Below are positions 9,297 to 16,834 of a stretch of 64,000 bases of DNA, one piece after another (position 1 is the first letter of the stretch; the number at the start of each line of letters is the position of its first letter). The notes under the pieces are model-generated. The model saw only the letters and a list, made by a program, of their open reading frames with translations, searched no databases and had not been told where the DNA came from. The stretch is taken from NCBI GenBank assembly GCA_963722815.1, contig CAVROM010000003.1, positions 1,054,001 through 1,118,000 on the forward strand, read 5' to 3'. The position numbers were made by a program, and so were the translations under genes. Source of the DNA: DASQFQ01 sp963722815 (GTDB lineage: Bacteria; Actinomycetota; Thermoleophilia; Solirubrobacterales; Solirubrobacteraceae).

Positions 9297-9385
9297 CGCG
9301 AGTCCACCCAGCGCTCGGCGGCCAGCGGCTTGCTGACCCGCTGGGCGTAGATCTCGTTGCAGGCGACGCACTTCAAGCCCCGCAT
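9293..9385 (-). CDS. 30-residue CxxC microprotein
   Basis: A 30-codon gene from ATG 9385: MRGLKCVACNEIYAQRVSK followed by a short acidic/basic tail ending WVDSR. The CVAC pair looks like half of a zinc ribbon or rubredoxin-type knuckle and could bind a metal only as a dimer or with a partner. Its stop overlaps the ATG of the 102-residue gene, which argues that it is translated. The 73-base AT-richer region upstream separates it from the divergent regulator gene at 9459. Function unknown; it is too short for normal gene callers. Confidence 0.5.
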   Translation of the reverse strand: MRGLKCVACNEIYAQRVSKPLAAERWVDSR

Positions 9386-9422
9386 TTGCGGTCCCCTCTG
9401 TCGGGTGAGACGCAGATGATAG

Positions 9423-9451
9423 TTGAGCGGTGAATCTAGAAAAGATATTCT
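9423..9451 (+). promoter_or_regulatory. Sigma-70-type promoter for a leaderless regulator gene
   Basis: TTGAGC (9423-9428) and TATTCT (9446-9451) are separated by exactly 17 bases, and the ATG of the winged-helix gene lies seven bases after the -10 box. Transcription would therefore begin at, or within a base or two of, the start codon. The surrounding bases are much richer in A and T than the rest of the window. Confidence 0.6.
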
Positions 9452-9458
9452 GGTGTCT

Positions 9459-9746
9459 ATGGCCGAACGCGCGCGCCCCCCTTGGTCGTTCCTGACCAAC
9501 CACGCCCAGGTCCTGGCCTGCATCGCGGGCGATCCCGGCATCCGGCTGCGCGACATCGGGGACGCCGTCGGGCTCACCGAGCGAGCCGTGCACCGCATCG
9601 TCGGCGAGCTGTCCTCCGCGGGCTATCTCGCGCGCGAGCGCCGCGGCCGCCGCAACCACTACACGATCCAGTCGCAGCTGCCGCTTCCGGACCCGCTCGC
9701 CCGCGGCCAGAAGGTGAGCGACCTGCTGCGGATCCTCGCCGAGTGA
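9459..9746 (+). CDS. Winged-helix transcriptional regulator (MarR/ArsR-like), 95 aa
   Basis: The whole protein is one winged helix-turn-helix domain: WSFLTNHAQVLACIAGDPG, then RLRDIGDAVGLTERAVHRIV as scanning and recognition helices, then ELSSAGYLARERRGRRNHY as wing. A short tail ends DLLRILAE. This compact type is common in actinobacteria and resembles stand-alone MarR/IclR-like domains. ATG 9459 is chosen because a good promoter places the transcript start at this codon; a TTG at 9423 lies in the promoter. It is followed after 13 bases by a 64-residue gene, probably in the same transcript. No ligand-binding domain is present, so the signal is unknown. Confidence 0.7.
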   Translation: MAERARPPWSFLTNHAQVLACIAGDPGIRLRDIGDAVGLTERAVHRIVGELSSAGYLARERRGRRNHYTIQSQLPLPDPLARGQKVSDLLRILAE

Positions 9747-9759
9747 GAGGCTCGAACCA

Positions 9760-9954
9760 ATGCCCGAAACGATCACCGCCACGCTGAGCGGCGGCCCGCT
9801 GTCCAAGCGCAAGGTCGACGCCGAGATCGTCCAAGGCCGCCCGCCCATGACGCTCGACCTCGAGGCCGACGACGGCGGCACGTGCCGCTACTGCCTGGAG
9901 GGATTGGTCCAGGGCGGCGAGTCCGCCGCCTACACGTTCCTGTACCGGATCTAG
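9760..9954 (+). CDS. Hypothetical small protein, 64 aa
   Basis: ATG 9760 is preceded by a GAGAGG ribosome-binding sequence eight bases upstream. The protein reads as beta-strands with a CRYC motif (residues about 47-50) and a hydrophilic middle (PLSKRKVDAEIVQGRPPM). It lies 13 bases after the winged-helix regulator gene and probably shares its promoter. No family is recognised; the Cys pair might bind a metal, though this is only a guess. A normal start, good codon use and context make it a real gene more likely than not. Confidence 0.5.
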   Translation: MPETITATLSGGPLSKRKVDAEIVQGRPPMTLDLEADDGGTCRYCLEGLVQGGESAAYTFLYRI

Positions 9955-9982
9955 CCCGCCGCCGGCCCAAGGTCAGCAGCGC

Positions 9983-10582
9983 CTAACCGCTTCTGCGCGA
10001 GCGGGCGGTTTGAGGATGGAGTGGGTCATGCGCCTCGCGCAGCTCGCCGGGCAGCAGGCTGAAGACGACGCTGTCGCGCCGCCCGCCCTTGAACGGGAGG
10101 TGCGAGCGCAGGACGCCCTCGCGGATGAAGCCGCACCGCTCCGCGACGCGCTGGGAGGCGAGGTTGTCCGGGCCGCAGGTCAGCTCCAGCCGGGCGACGC
10201 GCAGATCTCGGAGCGCCCAGACGGCGATGAGCCGGACGGCGTGGGTCGCGACCCCGCGCCCGCGCGCGTGCGGCGCCAGCCAGTAGCCGACCGCCGCCCG
10301 CCCCTCCCGCAGGTCGACGTTGTTCAGCGAGCCGCCGCCGAACAGCGCGCGGTCGTCATGCGGCTCGACCAGCGCCAGCTCGATCTGCTCGCCGCGGCGC
10401 CGCGCCTGCTCGTGGGCGGAGAGGTAGGCGAGCGCCTCGGCCTCGGTCCGCGGGGCCCAGTCCGAGAAGCGCAGGAAGAACGGGTCGCTGAACGCGGCGA
10501 GCTGGGCGGGCACGTCCGCCTCGCGCCAGGGACGCAGCCGGACGACGTCATCTGCCAGCGACGGGACGGGCAGCTCCCGCAT
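9983..10582 (-). CDS. GNAT acetyltransferase, RimJ/RimL type
   Basis: A 199-residue protein with the standard N-acyltransferase layout of the Acetyltransf_3 group: VVRLRPWREADVPA at the start, GGGSLNNVD as strand 3, then VGYWLAPHARGRGVATHAVR, the acetyl-CoA pyrophosphate loop (R/Q-x-x-G-x-G/A). The final part LTCGPDNLASQRVAERCGF is the usual helix-strand near the acceptor site. The enzyme is expected to acetylate an amino group on a protein N-terminus or small molecule; the acceptor is not predictable. It follows the LacI gene on the same strand with a gap of nine bases and may be transcribed with it. Confidence 0.88.
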   Translation of the reverse strand: MRELPVPSLADDVVRLRPWREADVPAQLAAFSDPFFLRFSDWAPRTEAEALAYLSAHEQARRRGEQIELALVEPHDDRALFGGGSLNNVDLREGRAAVGYWLAPHARGRGVATHAVRLIAVWALRDLRVARLELTCGPDNLASQRVAERCGFIREGVLRSHLPFKGGRRDSVVFSLLPGELREAHDPLHPQTARSRRSG

Positions 10583-10591
10583 GCCGACGCG

Positions 10592-11588
10592 TCAGCCCGT
10601 CGACGGGCGCGTGACGAGCACCGGCGCGACGACCTCGCGGAGCGTGTCCTGGGGGCCGTCGGCGGCCATCGCCTCGAGCAGGAAGCTGGTCGCCCGCTGC
10701 GCGACCTGCTCGACGTCCCAGATCGTCGACGTCAGCGGCGGTGAGAGCAGCCCCGACATCGGGTGGTCGCCGAAGCCGGCGACGGCCACGTCGCCCGGGA
10801 TCGAGAGCTTCAGCTCCGTGCACGCGGCGTAGACGCCGTAGGCGATCGAGTCGGACATGCACAGGATCGCGGTCGGGCGGTCGTCGCCGGTGAGCAGCTC
10901 GAGCGCGAGCGGTCGTGAGCCGTTGAGCGAGTAGGCGCAGGGGACGATCGCGGCACTCGAGCCCGAGCGCCTCGGCGCTGCCGGCGACGGCGCGCTCCGC
11001 CTGGCGCTCGGGTGAGGTCCCGACCGCCCACGAGAGCACAGTGATCCGCCGGTGCCCGAGGTCGCCGAAGTGCTGCAGGCTCTGCTGGACGCCGAGGTCG
11101 TAGTCGAAGACCACCTCGCCGGCGGGCGACACCCCGGGCAGCGCGTCGCCGATCGTGACCGTGGCGACCTGCCGCGCGATCGCGGCCCAGCCGCCGCTGG
11201 CAGGCCCGATCGGCACGACGACCAGGCCGTCGACGCGCTGGGCGACGAGCCGCTCGGCGAGCTCGAGCTCGCGGGCGGGCTCGCCGTCGGCGTCGGCCAC
11301 CAGCGTGGTGCGCGCGGCGCCGTAGAGCTCGCGCTGGACCGCCCGGACGAGCTCCTGGTTCCAGAAGTCGCCGAGGCTGCCGACCAGGAGCCCGACCATC
11401 GCGGTCCCGCCGCCGGCGAGGGCGCGCGCGATCGGGTCGGCCTCGTAGCCGAGCTCCTCCGCGGCCTCGCGGACGCGGCGCTCGGTCTCGGCCGACACCT
11501 GCATGCCGCGCAGCGCGTAGCTGACGGCCGCGGGGGAGAGGCCCGTGTAGTCCGCGAGCTCGCGGATCGTCGTTCGGCTCTTCTCCAC
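10592..11588 (-). CDS. LacI family transcriptional regulator (one frameshift)
   Basis: The N-terminal headpiece TIRELADYTGLSPAAVSYAL is a canonical LacI helix-turn-helix with hinge helix region (DPIARALAGGGTAMVGLLVG). A periplasmic-binding-type core follows: LVAQRVDGLVVVPIG, VVFDYDLGVQQSLQHFGDLGH, then, after a frame change near 10945, AILCMSDSIAYGVYAACTEL and DVAVAGFGDHPMSGLLSPPL. The total length of about 331 residues is normal. It stands divergent from the amidohydrolase operon, and a perfect 17-bp palindrome suitable for a LacI-type repressor lies at the operon start. It most likely represses that operon until its substrate appears. The effector is unknown. Confidence 0.87.
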
Positions 11589-11637
11589 CGGACGAGCCTA
11601 CTCGTGGGCCGTTGACACGAGGTCCATACTGGGTGAA

Positions 11638-11654
11638 GCGGTTCAGTGAACCGC
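11638..11654. promoter_or_regulatory. LacI-type operator, perfect 17-bp palindrome
   Basis: The sequence GCGGTTCA-G-TGAACCGC has perfect 8-base arms about a central G. Length and form fit LacI/GalR operators, and it sits between the divergent LacI gene and the catabolic operon, at the first codons of the amidohydrolase. A TTGACA at 11612-11617 upstream could be a -35 box, though no convincing -10 box is seen at the right distance. Binding here would block transcription start. Confidence 0.7.
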
Positions 11655-12587
11655 ATCACTTCTGGCGCGTTGGCCTCCTCGATCGACATTCACCAGCACC
11701 TCTGGCCCGAGCCGCTCCTGCGCGAGCTGGAGCAGCGCCACGAGCCGCCGATGCTCGTGCGCAGCGACCGCGGCTGGGCGCTGCGGCTGGCCGGCGAGGC
11801 CGAGTCGCCCGTCGACCTCGAGGATCACGATCCGGACCGCCGGGCGGCGCTCGCCGCCGCCGACCGGTTCGACCGCGTGCTGATTGCCCCGTCGGTCCCG
11901 CTCGGGATCGAGGGCCTGCCCGCGGGCGAGGCGGAGCCGCTGCTCGCCGCCTACCACGAGGGCGTCGCCGCCCTGCCCGCCCCGTTCGGCGCGTGGGCCG
12001 CGGTGGGGCTCGCCGCGCCCGACCCTGCGGCGCTCGCCCCGCTGCTCGACGACGGGTTCGCGGGCGCGTGCCTGTCCGCCGGCGCGCTCGGCGACCGGGC
12101 GGGTTACGAGCGCCTGGGCCCGGTGCTCGAGCTGCTCGAGCGCCGCGACCGGCCCTTGCTCGTCCATCCCGGCCCCGCCGCGGCGCCACCCGGCGCGCCG
12201 GCATGGTGGTCCGCGCTGACGAGCTACGTCGCGAGCATGCAGACGGCCTGGTACGCGTTCCTCGCCTGGGGGCGGCGCGCGCATCCGCGCCTGCGCGTGT
12301 GCTTCGCGATGCTCGCCGGCCTCGCGCCGCTGCACCGCGAGCGGCTGACGGCCCGAGGCGGCCGCGCCGACTCCGACGCCGGCGTCTTCCTCGACGTCTC
12401 CTCCTACGGCGACCGCGCCGTGGACGCGGTGGTGCGCGAGATCGGCGTCGACCAGCTCGTGCTGGGCTCCGACCGGCCCGTCGTCGCGCACCGCGAGCTG
12501 TCGCTCGGCGACGCGGTCCGCGCCGCGATCCACGAGCGCAACCCGCAGCGGCTGCTGAGCGGCGCGGGCGTGGAGGTCGCGGCGTGA
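11646..12587 (+). CDS. Amidohydrolase-2 family metal-dependent hydrolase
   Basis: A 313-residue TIM-barrel hydrolase of the amidohydrolase-2 type. Metal-ligand candidates are the HxH of SIDIHQHLWPEP, the His in RPLLVHPGP, and the Asp of VLGSDRPVV near the C-terminus. Such enzymes hydrolyse or decarboxylate cyclic or aromatic carbonyl compounds. The GTG at 11646 lies inside the operator palindrome; TTG 11670, just before the conserved IDIHQH, is an equally possible start. The gene opens an operon of four overlapped genes (cupin, flavin oxidase, S-methyltransferase). Its likely job is an early ring-opening or hydrolytic step on the substrate of that pathway; this is inference. Confidence 0.75.
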   Translation: MNRITSGALASSIDIHQHLWPEPLLRELEQRHEPPMLVRSDRGWALRLAGEAESPVDLEDHDPDRRAALAAADRFDRVLIAPSVPLGIEGLPAGEAEPLLAAYHEGVAALPAPFGAWAAVGLAAPDPAALAPLLDDGFAGACLSAGALGDRAGYERLGPVLELLERRDRPLLVHPGPAAAPPGAPAWWSALTSYVASMQTAWYAFLAWGRRAHPRLRVCFAMLAGLAPLHRERLTARGGRADSDAGVFLDVSSYGDRAVDAVVREIGVDQLVLGSDRPVVAHRELSLGDAVRAAIHERNPQRLLSGAGVEVAA

Positions 12588-13060
12588 GCGTGCTCGACCG
12601 CGCCGAGCTGCGCGCCCTGGTCGCCAGGATCGCCGCGGACCCGGAATCGTGGCGCGGGCTGGTGCGCCACGGCACGCCCGAGCGCCACTTCGAGCAGCTG
12701 TGGCGCGACGAGACGGTCGACGTGTGGGTGATCACCTGGACCAACGGCAACGACACCGGCTTCCACGACCACGACGTCTCGGGCGGCGCGGTCGCGGTGG
12801 TGGAGGGGGAGATCGTCGAGGAGCGCCTCGTCGTCGGCGGCGCCCCGCGCCGGCTGCATCACGTCGCGGGGGAGACGTTCGACTTCGACGCCTCGCACGT
12901 GCACCGCATGCACCAGGACAGCGCCGCGCCGGCGGTCTCCATCCACGCCTACTCGCCGCCGCTGTGGCGGATGGGCGCGTACTCGGTGGAGCCGGACGGC
13001 ACGCTGCGGCGGGAGTCGATCTCCTACGCCGAGGAGCTGCGGCCCGTTGCCTCCGTCTAG
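12584..13060 (+). CDS. Cysteine-dioxygenase-like thiol dioxygenase (cupin)
   Basis: The 158-residue protein is a single cupin barrel of the bacterial cysteine dioxygenase type: TGFHDHDVSGGAVAVVEGEI supplies the first two His ligands and the conserved turn, and ASHVHRMHQD the third His; VSIHAYSPPL is a signature of this family. These iron enzymes turn a thiol such as cysteine or mercaptopropionate into the sulfinate. It starts at GTG 12584, overlapping the previous stop (GTGA). In this operon it points to a sulfur-containing intermediate, though cupins of this fold with other thiol substrates exist. Substrate not determined. Confidence 0.75.
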   Translation: MSVLDRAELRALVARIAADPESWRGLVRHGTPERHFEQLWRDETVDVWVITWTNGNDTGFHDHDVSGGAVAVVEGEIVEERLVVGGAPRRLHHVAGETFDFDASHVHRMHQDSAAPAVSIHAYSPPLWRMGAYSVEPDGTLRRESISYAEELRPVASV

Positions 13061-13079
13061 CCCTCCGCTCGGCACCAGG

Positions 13080-14288
13080 GTGCCTGGCTCGGCGCCCAGC
13101 GATCTCGTCGTCCTCGGCGGTGGTGTCATGGGGCGCTTCACCGCCTACCACGCGGCCGAGCAGGGCGCACGCGTGGCGATCCTCGAGCGCGGGCGGGTCG
13201 GCGATCCGATGACCGCGTCGTACGGGCGGACTCGATCGTTCCGCAACGACTACCTCGACACCGGCTACGCCCGGCTGGCCCACGAGGCGTTCCGGCTATG
13301 GGGCGAGTTCGAGTCCCGCACCGGCACCGAGGTGCTCGTGCGCTGCGGAGGCATGAACATCGCCAAGCGCTCCGTGACGCCGGACTTCGCGGGCTCGTAT
13401 GCGGAGCGGAGCTACGCGGTGCTGCAGGAGGTCGGGCTCGAGTCGCAGGCCCTCGACGGTGACGAGCTGCGCCGGCGCTTCCCGTTCCTCGACGCCGACA
13501 TCGGGCGGCTCGAGGTCGACGCCGGCGTCGTCAACCTGCCGGCCGTCACGGAGACGCTGACGCGCGTGCTCGGGGAGCGCGGCGTGCAGACGGTCGAGGG
13601 GGTGGCGACGACCGCGGTGGAGCGCGACGGCGAGGCGCTGCGCGTCATCACGGACGCGGGCGAGTTCGTCACGCGCTCGCTCGTCGTCACCGCGGGTCAC
13701 GGCACCAACGCGCTGCTGGCCCGCCTCCCCGGCTGCGAGCTCGAGCTTCCGCTGACGAAGGACCGGCCGAGCGAGGCCAAGTACGTCACCCCGCCCGCGG
13801 ACGGGCGCGAGCGGTTCACGGCGGGCGCGATGCCGGTGATCGCCTATCTCGACACCGGGATCTACTGCCATCCGATCGTCGACGGGCTCACCGAGGCCGT
13901 GAAGATCGGCTACTACAACCCGCCCGACATGCCGCGCGGGACGACGAGCGTCGACAGCATCGCGAGCTTCATCGAGCAGTGCATGCCGGGGCTGGCGGGC
14001 GCGGAGCTGCGCGACGTCGAGGACGTCGACCAGTGCGACTACGACCTCGTCGCCGACGACGACTTCGTGCTCGGTGCCGTGCCGGGCGTCGCGAACGCGT
14101 TCGTCGGCGTCGGCTGGCGGGGCACCGGCTACAAGTTCGCGCCGTGGGTCGGGAGCGTGCTCGCCGGCCTCGCGCTCGGCCACGGCGCCGACGACGACCT
14201 CGACCGCTTCGACCCGGCGAGATTCCTGGAAGGGGGGAGTTCGGATGGACCGTCCGTCACAGCGGACCCTGCAGCAGCGCCTCGCTGA
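13080..14288 (+). CDS. FAD-dependent amine oxidase/dehydrogenase, sarcosine-oxidase-like
   Basis: About 402 residues of the DAO family. DLVVLGGGVMGRFTAYHAAE binds the FAD ADP part, ASYGRTRSFR is the typical second loop, and GWRGTGYKFAPWVGSVLAGL the C-terminal flavin-binding motif. DQCDYDLVADDDFVLG aligns by eye with the segment of monomeric sarcosine oxidase that carries the covalent-flavin Cys, so flavin may be covalently bound. The family removes N-methyl groups, or oxidises secondary amines, giving formaldehyde or an imine. GTG 13080 is chosen since it follows the cupin stop; TTG 13047 would overlap it. The 3' end overlaps the next gene by 44 bases. Probably demethylates an N-methylated amino acid. 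Confidence 0.83.
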   Translation: MPGSAPSDLVVLGGGVMGRFTAYHAAEQGARVAILERGRVGDPMTASYGRTRSFRNDYLDTGYARLAHEAFRLWGEFESRTGTEVLVRCGGMNIAKRSVTPDFAGSYAERSYAVLQEVGLESQALDGDELRRRFPFLDADIGRLEVDAGVVNLPAVTETLTRVLGERGVQTVEGVATTAVERDGEALRVITDAGEFVTRSLVVTAGHGTNALLARLPGCELELPLTKDRPSEAKYVTPPADGRERFTAGAMPVIAYLDTGIYCHPIVDGLTEAVKIGYYNPPDMPRGTTSVDSIASFIEQCMPGLAGAELRDVEDVDQCDYDLVADDDFVLGAVPGVANAFVGVGWRGTGYKFAPWVGSVLAGLALGHGADDDLDRFDPARFLEGGSSDGPSVTADPAAAPR

Positions 14289-15282
14289 CGGCGTCGTCGT
14301 CGGCGCCGAGGGCTACGTCTTCGAGCTCGAGCGCCGCGGCTACATCAAGGCGGGCCCGTTCGTCCCGGAGGTGATCCTCGACGAGCCCGACGCGCTGCGG
14401 CAGCTGCACCGCGAGTTCCTGCGCGCCGGCTCGGACGTGATGGTCGCGCTGACCTACTACGCGCACCGCGACAAGCTGAAGGCGGTGGGCCGCGGGGACG
14501 ACCTGGAGGAGCTGAACCGACAGGCGGTGCGGATCGCGAACGAGGTCGCCGCCGAGGGTGGCGCGCTCGTCGCCGGCAACATCTGCAACACCTGGTCCTA
14601 CGACCCGGCCGAGCCCGAGCGGTCGGGCGCGGTGGTGCGCGCGCAGTACGAGGAGCAGCTCGGCTGGGCGGCCGAGGAGGGCGTGGACTTCGTGATCGCG
14701 GAGACCAACGACTACGTCGCCGAGGCCCTGATCGGGCTCGAGGTGTGCCAGGAGCTCGGCCTGCCGGCGATGGTCACCTTCGCCAGCGTGCAGCCGTCCG
14801 CGACCTATGACGGCTACGAGTACGTCGAGGCGTGCCGGCGGCTCGCCGACGCCGGCGCGGCGCTCGTCGGCCTCAACTGCTCGCGCGGCCCGGCGACGAT
14901 GCTCCCCCTGCTCGCGGCGATCCGCGCGGCGGTCGACATTCCGGTCGCGGCCCAGCCGGTGCCCTACCGGACCACGCAAGAGACGCCGGCCTTCGAGGCG
15001 CTCGAGGCCGACGGCCGGCACCTCTTCCCGCTCGAGCTCGAGCCCCACCTGTGCACGCGCTTCGAGATGGCGGACTTCGCCCGTCAGGCCGAGGCGATCG
15101 GCGTCAACTACATCGGCATCTGCTGCGGCGGCGCGCCCCACCACGTGCGCGCGATGGCCGAGGCCCTCGGCCGCGAGACGCCCGCGAGCCGGTATTCGCC
15201 CGACATCGCCCTCCATCCCGTGCTCGGGATCGCGGGCATCGAGAGCCAGGTCATGGGCGGCTGGGGTACGGGGGCGGCCTAG
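14245..15282 (+). CDS. Homocysteine S-methyltransferase family (BHMT-like) enzyme
   Basis: The 345-residue TIM barrel carries the zinc-site Cys residues of homocysteine/betaine methyltransferases: GLNCSRGP and, near the end, GICCGGAPHHVRAM. Other family features are FVIAETNDYVAEA and a conserved substrate loop at AGNICNTWSYDP. The start ATG 14245 has a strong AGGGGGGAG ribosome-binding sequence and lies inside the end of the oxidase gene. Family members transfer a methyl group from betaine, S-methylmethionine or another onium compound to homocysteine. Placed after an N-methyl-amine oxidase, it suggests the pathway removes the first methyl group by transfer and later ones by oxidation, as in betaine breakdown. 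The donor is unknown. Confidence 0.85.
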   Translation: MDRPSQRTLQQRLADGVVVGAEGYVFELERRGYIKAGPFVPEVILDEPDALRQLHREFLRAGSDVMVALTYYAHRDKLKAVGRGDDLEELNRQAVRIANEVAAEGGALVAGNICNTWSYDPAEPERSGAVVRAQYEEQLGWAAEEGVDFVIAETNDYVAEALIGLEVCQELGLPAMVTFASVQPSATYDGYEYVEACRRLADAGAALVGLNCSRGPATMLPLLAAIRAAVDIPVAAQPVPYRTTQETPAFEALEADGRHLFPLELEPHLCTRFEMADFARQAEAIGVNYIGICCGGAPHHVRAMAEALGRETPASRYSPDIALHPVLGIAGIESQVMGGWGTGAA

Positions 15283-15309
15283 CCTCCGGCGCTCGCTAAG
15301 CTAGCGCCC

Positions 15310-16218
15310 ATGAGCTATCTGGCAAGCGCGGGGCCGGGCCGGTCGGGCGAGCAGCTCGCCTCGATCGGCGAGCTGGAGCTCTGCTACGAGACGTTCGGCG
15401 TCCGCTCGGATCCGGCGCTCGTCCTGATCATGGGCCTGGGGACGCAGATGATCGCCTGGCGCGACGCGTTCTGCGAAGCGCTCGCCGCGCGCGGCTTCTT
15501 CGTCGTGCGCTTCGACAACCGCGACGTCGGTCGCTCGACGTGGCTGAAACAGCTGCCGGTGCCGTCCCTCTGGCAGCTGCTGCGCCGCGACAAGGGCGCC
15601 GCGAGCTACACGCTCGAGGACATGGCCGACGACGTCGCCGGGCTGCTCGACCATCTCGGCATCGAGCGCGCGCACGTGGTGGGCGCCTCGATGGGGTCGA
15701 TGATCGCCCAGACGCTGGCGGTGACGCATCCCGACCGCGTCAGCTCGCTCGTCTCGATCATGGGCAACACCGGTGCGCGGATCTCCGGCCAGCCGACCCT
15801 GCGCGCCTCGAAGGCGCTCCTCGGCGTCCCGCCGAAGGATCGCGACGGCTACGTCGAGCACACCGTGAAGACGTTCACGCTGATCGGCTCGCCCGGGTTC
15901 GAGCGCGACGAGTCCGACCTGCGGGAGCTCGCGCGGACGGCGTTCGACCGCGGCCGCAACCCGGCTGCCGGCGCGCGCCAGCTCGCCGCGATCATCGCCT
16001 CCGGCGACCGCACCAAGCGCCTGCGCGGCATCGCGGCGCCGACGCTCGTGATCCACGGCAGCGACGACAACCTCGTCCGCCCGTCCGGCGGCCGCGCGAC
16101 CGCCAAGGCGATCAACGGCGCGGAGCTCCTCGAGATCCCTGGCATGGGCCACGACCTCCCGCGCGCGGCCTGGCCGCAGATCATCGACGCGATCGTCGCG
16201 AACGCGGCCCGGGCGTAG
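15310..16218 (+). CDS. Alpha/beta hydrolase
   Basis: This 302-residue hydrolase has the oxyanion region ALVLIMGLGTQMIAW, the nucleophile elbow VVGASMGSMIAQ with catalytic Ser, the acid in VIHGSDDNLV and the His in IPGMGHDLP, so the triad is complete. The cap between the elbow and the acid is of the small helical type. RFDNRDVGRS is typical of the lactonase/aromatase-pathway subgroup of hydrolases. It lies 27 bases after the methyltransferase on the same strand and could be the last gene of that operon, or independent. Substrate unknown; esterase or lactonase is likely. Confidence 0.85.
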   Translation: MSYLASAGPGRSGEQLASIGELELCYETFGVRSDPALVLIMGLGTQMIAWRDAFCEALAARGFFVVRFDNRDVGRSTWLKQLPVPSLWQLLRRDKGAASYTLEDMADDVAGLLDHLGIERAHVVGASMGSMIAQTLAVTHPDRVSSLVSIMGNTGARISGQPTLRASKALLGVPPKDRDGYVEHTVKTFTLIGSPGFERDESDLRELARTAFDRGRNPAAGARQLAAIIASGDRTKRLRGIAAPTLVIHGSDDNLVRPSGGRATAKAINGAELLEIPGMGHDLPRAAWPQIIDAIVANAARA

Positions 16219-16231
16219 TCAGCGCGCCTGA

Positions 16232-16834
16232 TCAGGCGGGCCGGTCGAGCGGGTTGCGCGCGATGCGTCCGGCGATCCCGGACGCCACCGCCGCGGCGGC
16301 CGCGCATCCCGGCTTACGGCGGGCCTGGTCCTCGAAGGCAGCCAGGAACTCCTCGGGCAGATCCAGGCGCGGGTGGGCGCGCAGCACCTCGGCCTGGAGC
16401 TCGGCGCTCCACGCCTCCGCCCGCCGGCCGCTGATGTCGAGGCTGGTCGCGGCGTGGAGCAGATACCCCTCGGGATCGGTCGCGAGATCGACCGCGTCCC
16501 ACATGTGGCGCACGACGATCTCCTTCACGCGCTCGCGCCGCGGCGCCGGCCAGCCGGCGCCCGCGGCGAGCACCCAGCCGACGTCGCCGCCGGCCTCCTC
16601 GAAGGCCGTCCGGTGCGTGTCGAACGCCTCGACCAGGCCGAGGTCGTGCAGCAGCGCCGCGACGTAGAGCAGCTCGGCATCGAAGTCGAGGCCCTCGCTG
16701 CGCCCGAGGCTGGCCGCCCACAGGTACGAGCGCGCGCAGTGGTTGAAGAGGGAGGGAGAGGAGTACCGCAGCGCCGCCTCGCGCGCGCCCCGGACCGGCG
16801 CGGTGTCGTCAGGGAGCAGCTCGTCGATGCTCAT
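16232..16834 (-). CDS. HD-domain metal-dependent hydrolase, cyanamide-hydratase-like
   Basis: A 200-residue helical protein with SLFNHCARSYLWAASLG, where the first His is followed at the right distance by VAALLHDLGL, the HD metal pair. KEIVVRHMWDAVDL adds a further conserved His and HAATSLDISG the last Asp. The N-H-x-x-R pattern is that of the cyanamide hydratase-like HD proteins, so a hydration or hydrolysis of a small substrate is more likely than nucleotide hydrolysis. ATG 16834 overlaps the stop of the TauE gene by one base (TGATG), so it is the last gene of a GntR-TauE-HD operon. Substrate unknown. Confidence 0.75.
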   Translation of the reverse strand: MSIDELLPDDTAPVRGAREAALRYSSPSLFNHCARSYLWAASLGRSEGLDFDAELLYVAALLHDLGLVEAFDTHRTAFEEAGGDVGWVLAAGAGWPAPRRERVKEIVVRHMWDAVDLATDPEGYLLHAATSLDISGRRAEAWSAELQAEVLRAHPRLDLPEEFLAAFEDQARRKPGCAAAAAVASGIAGRIARNPLDRPA

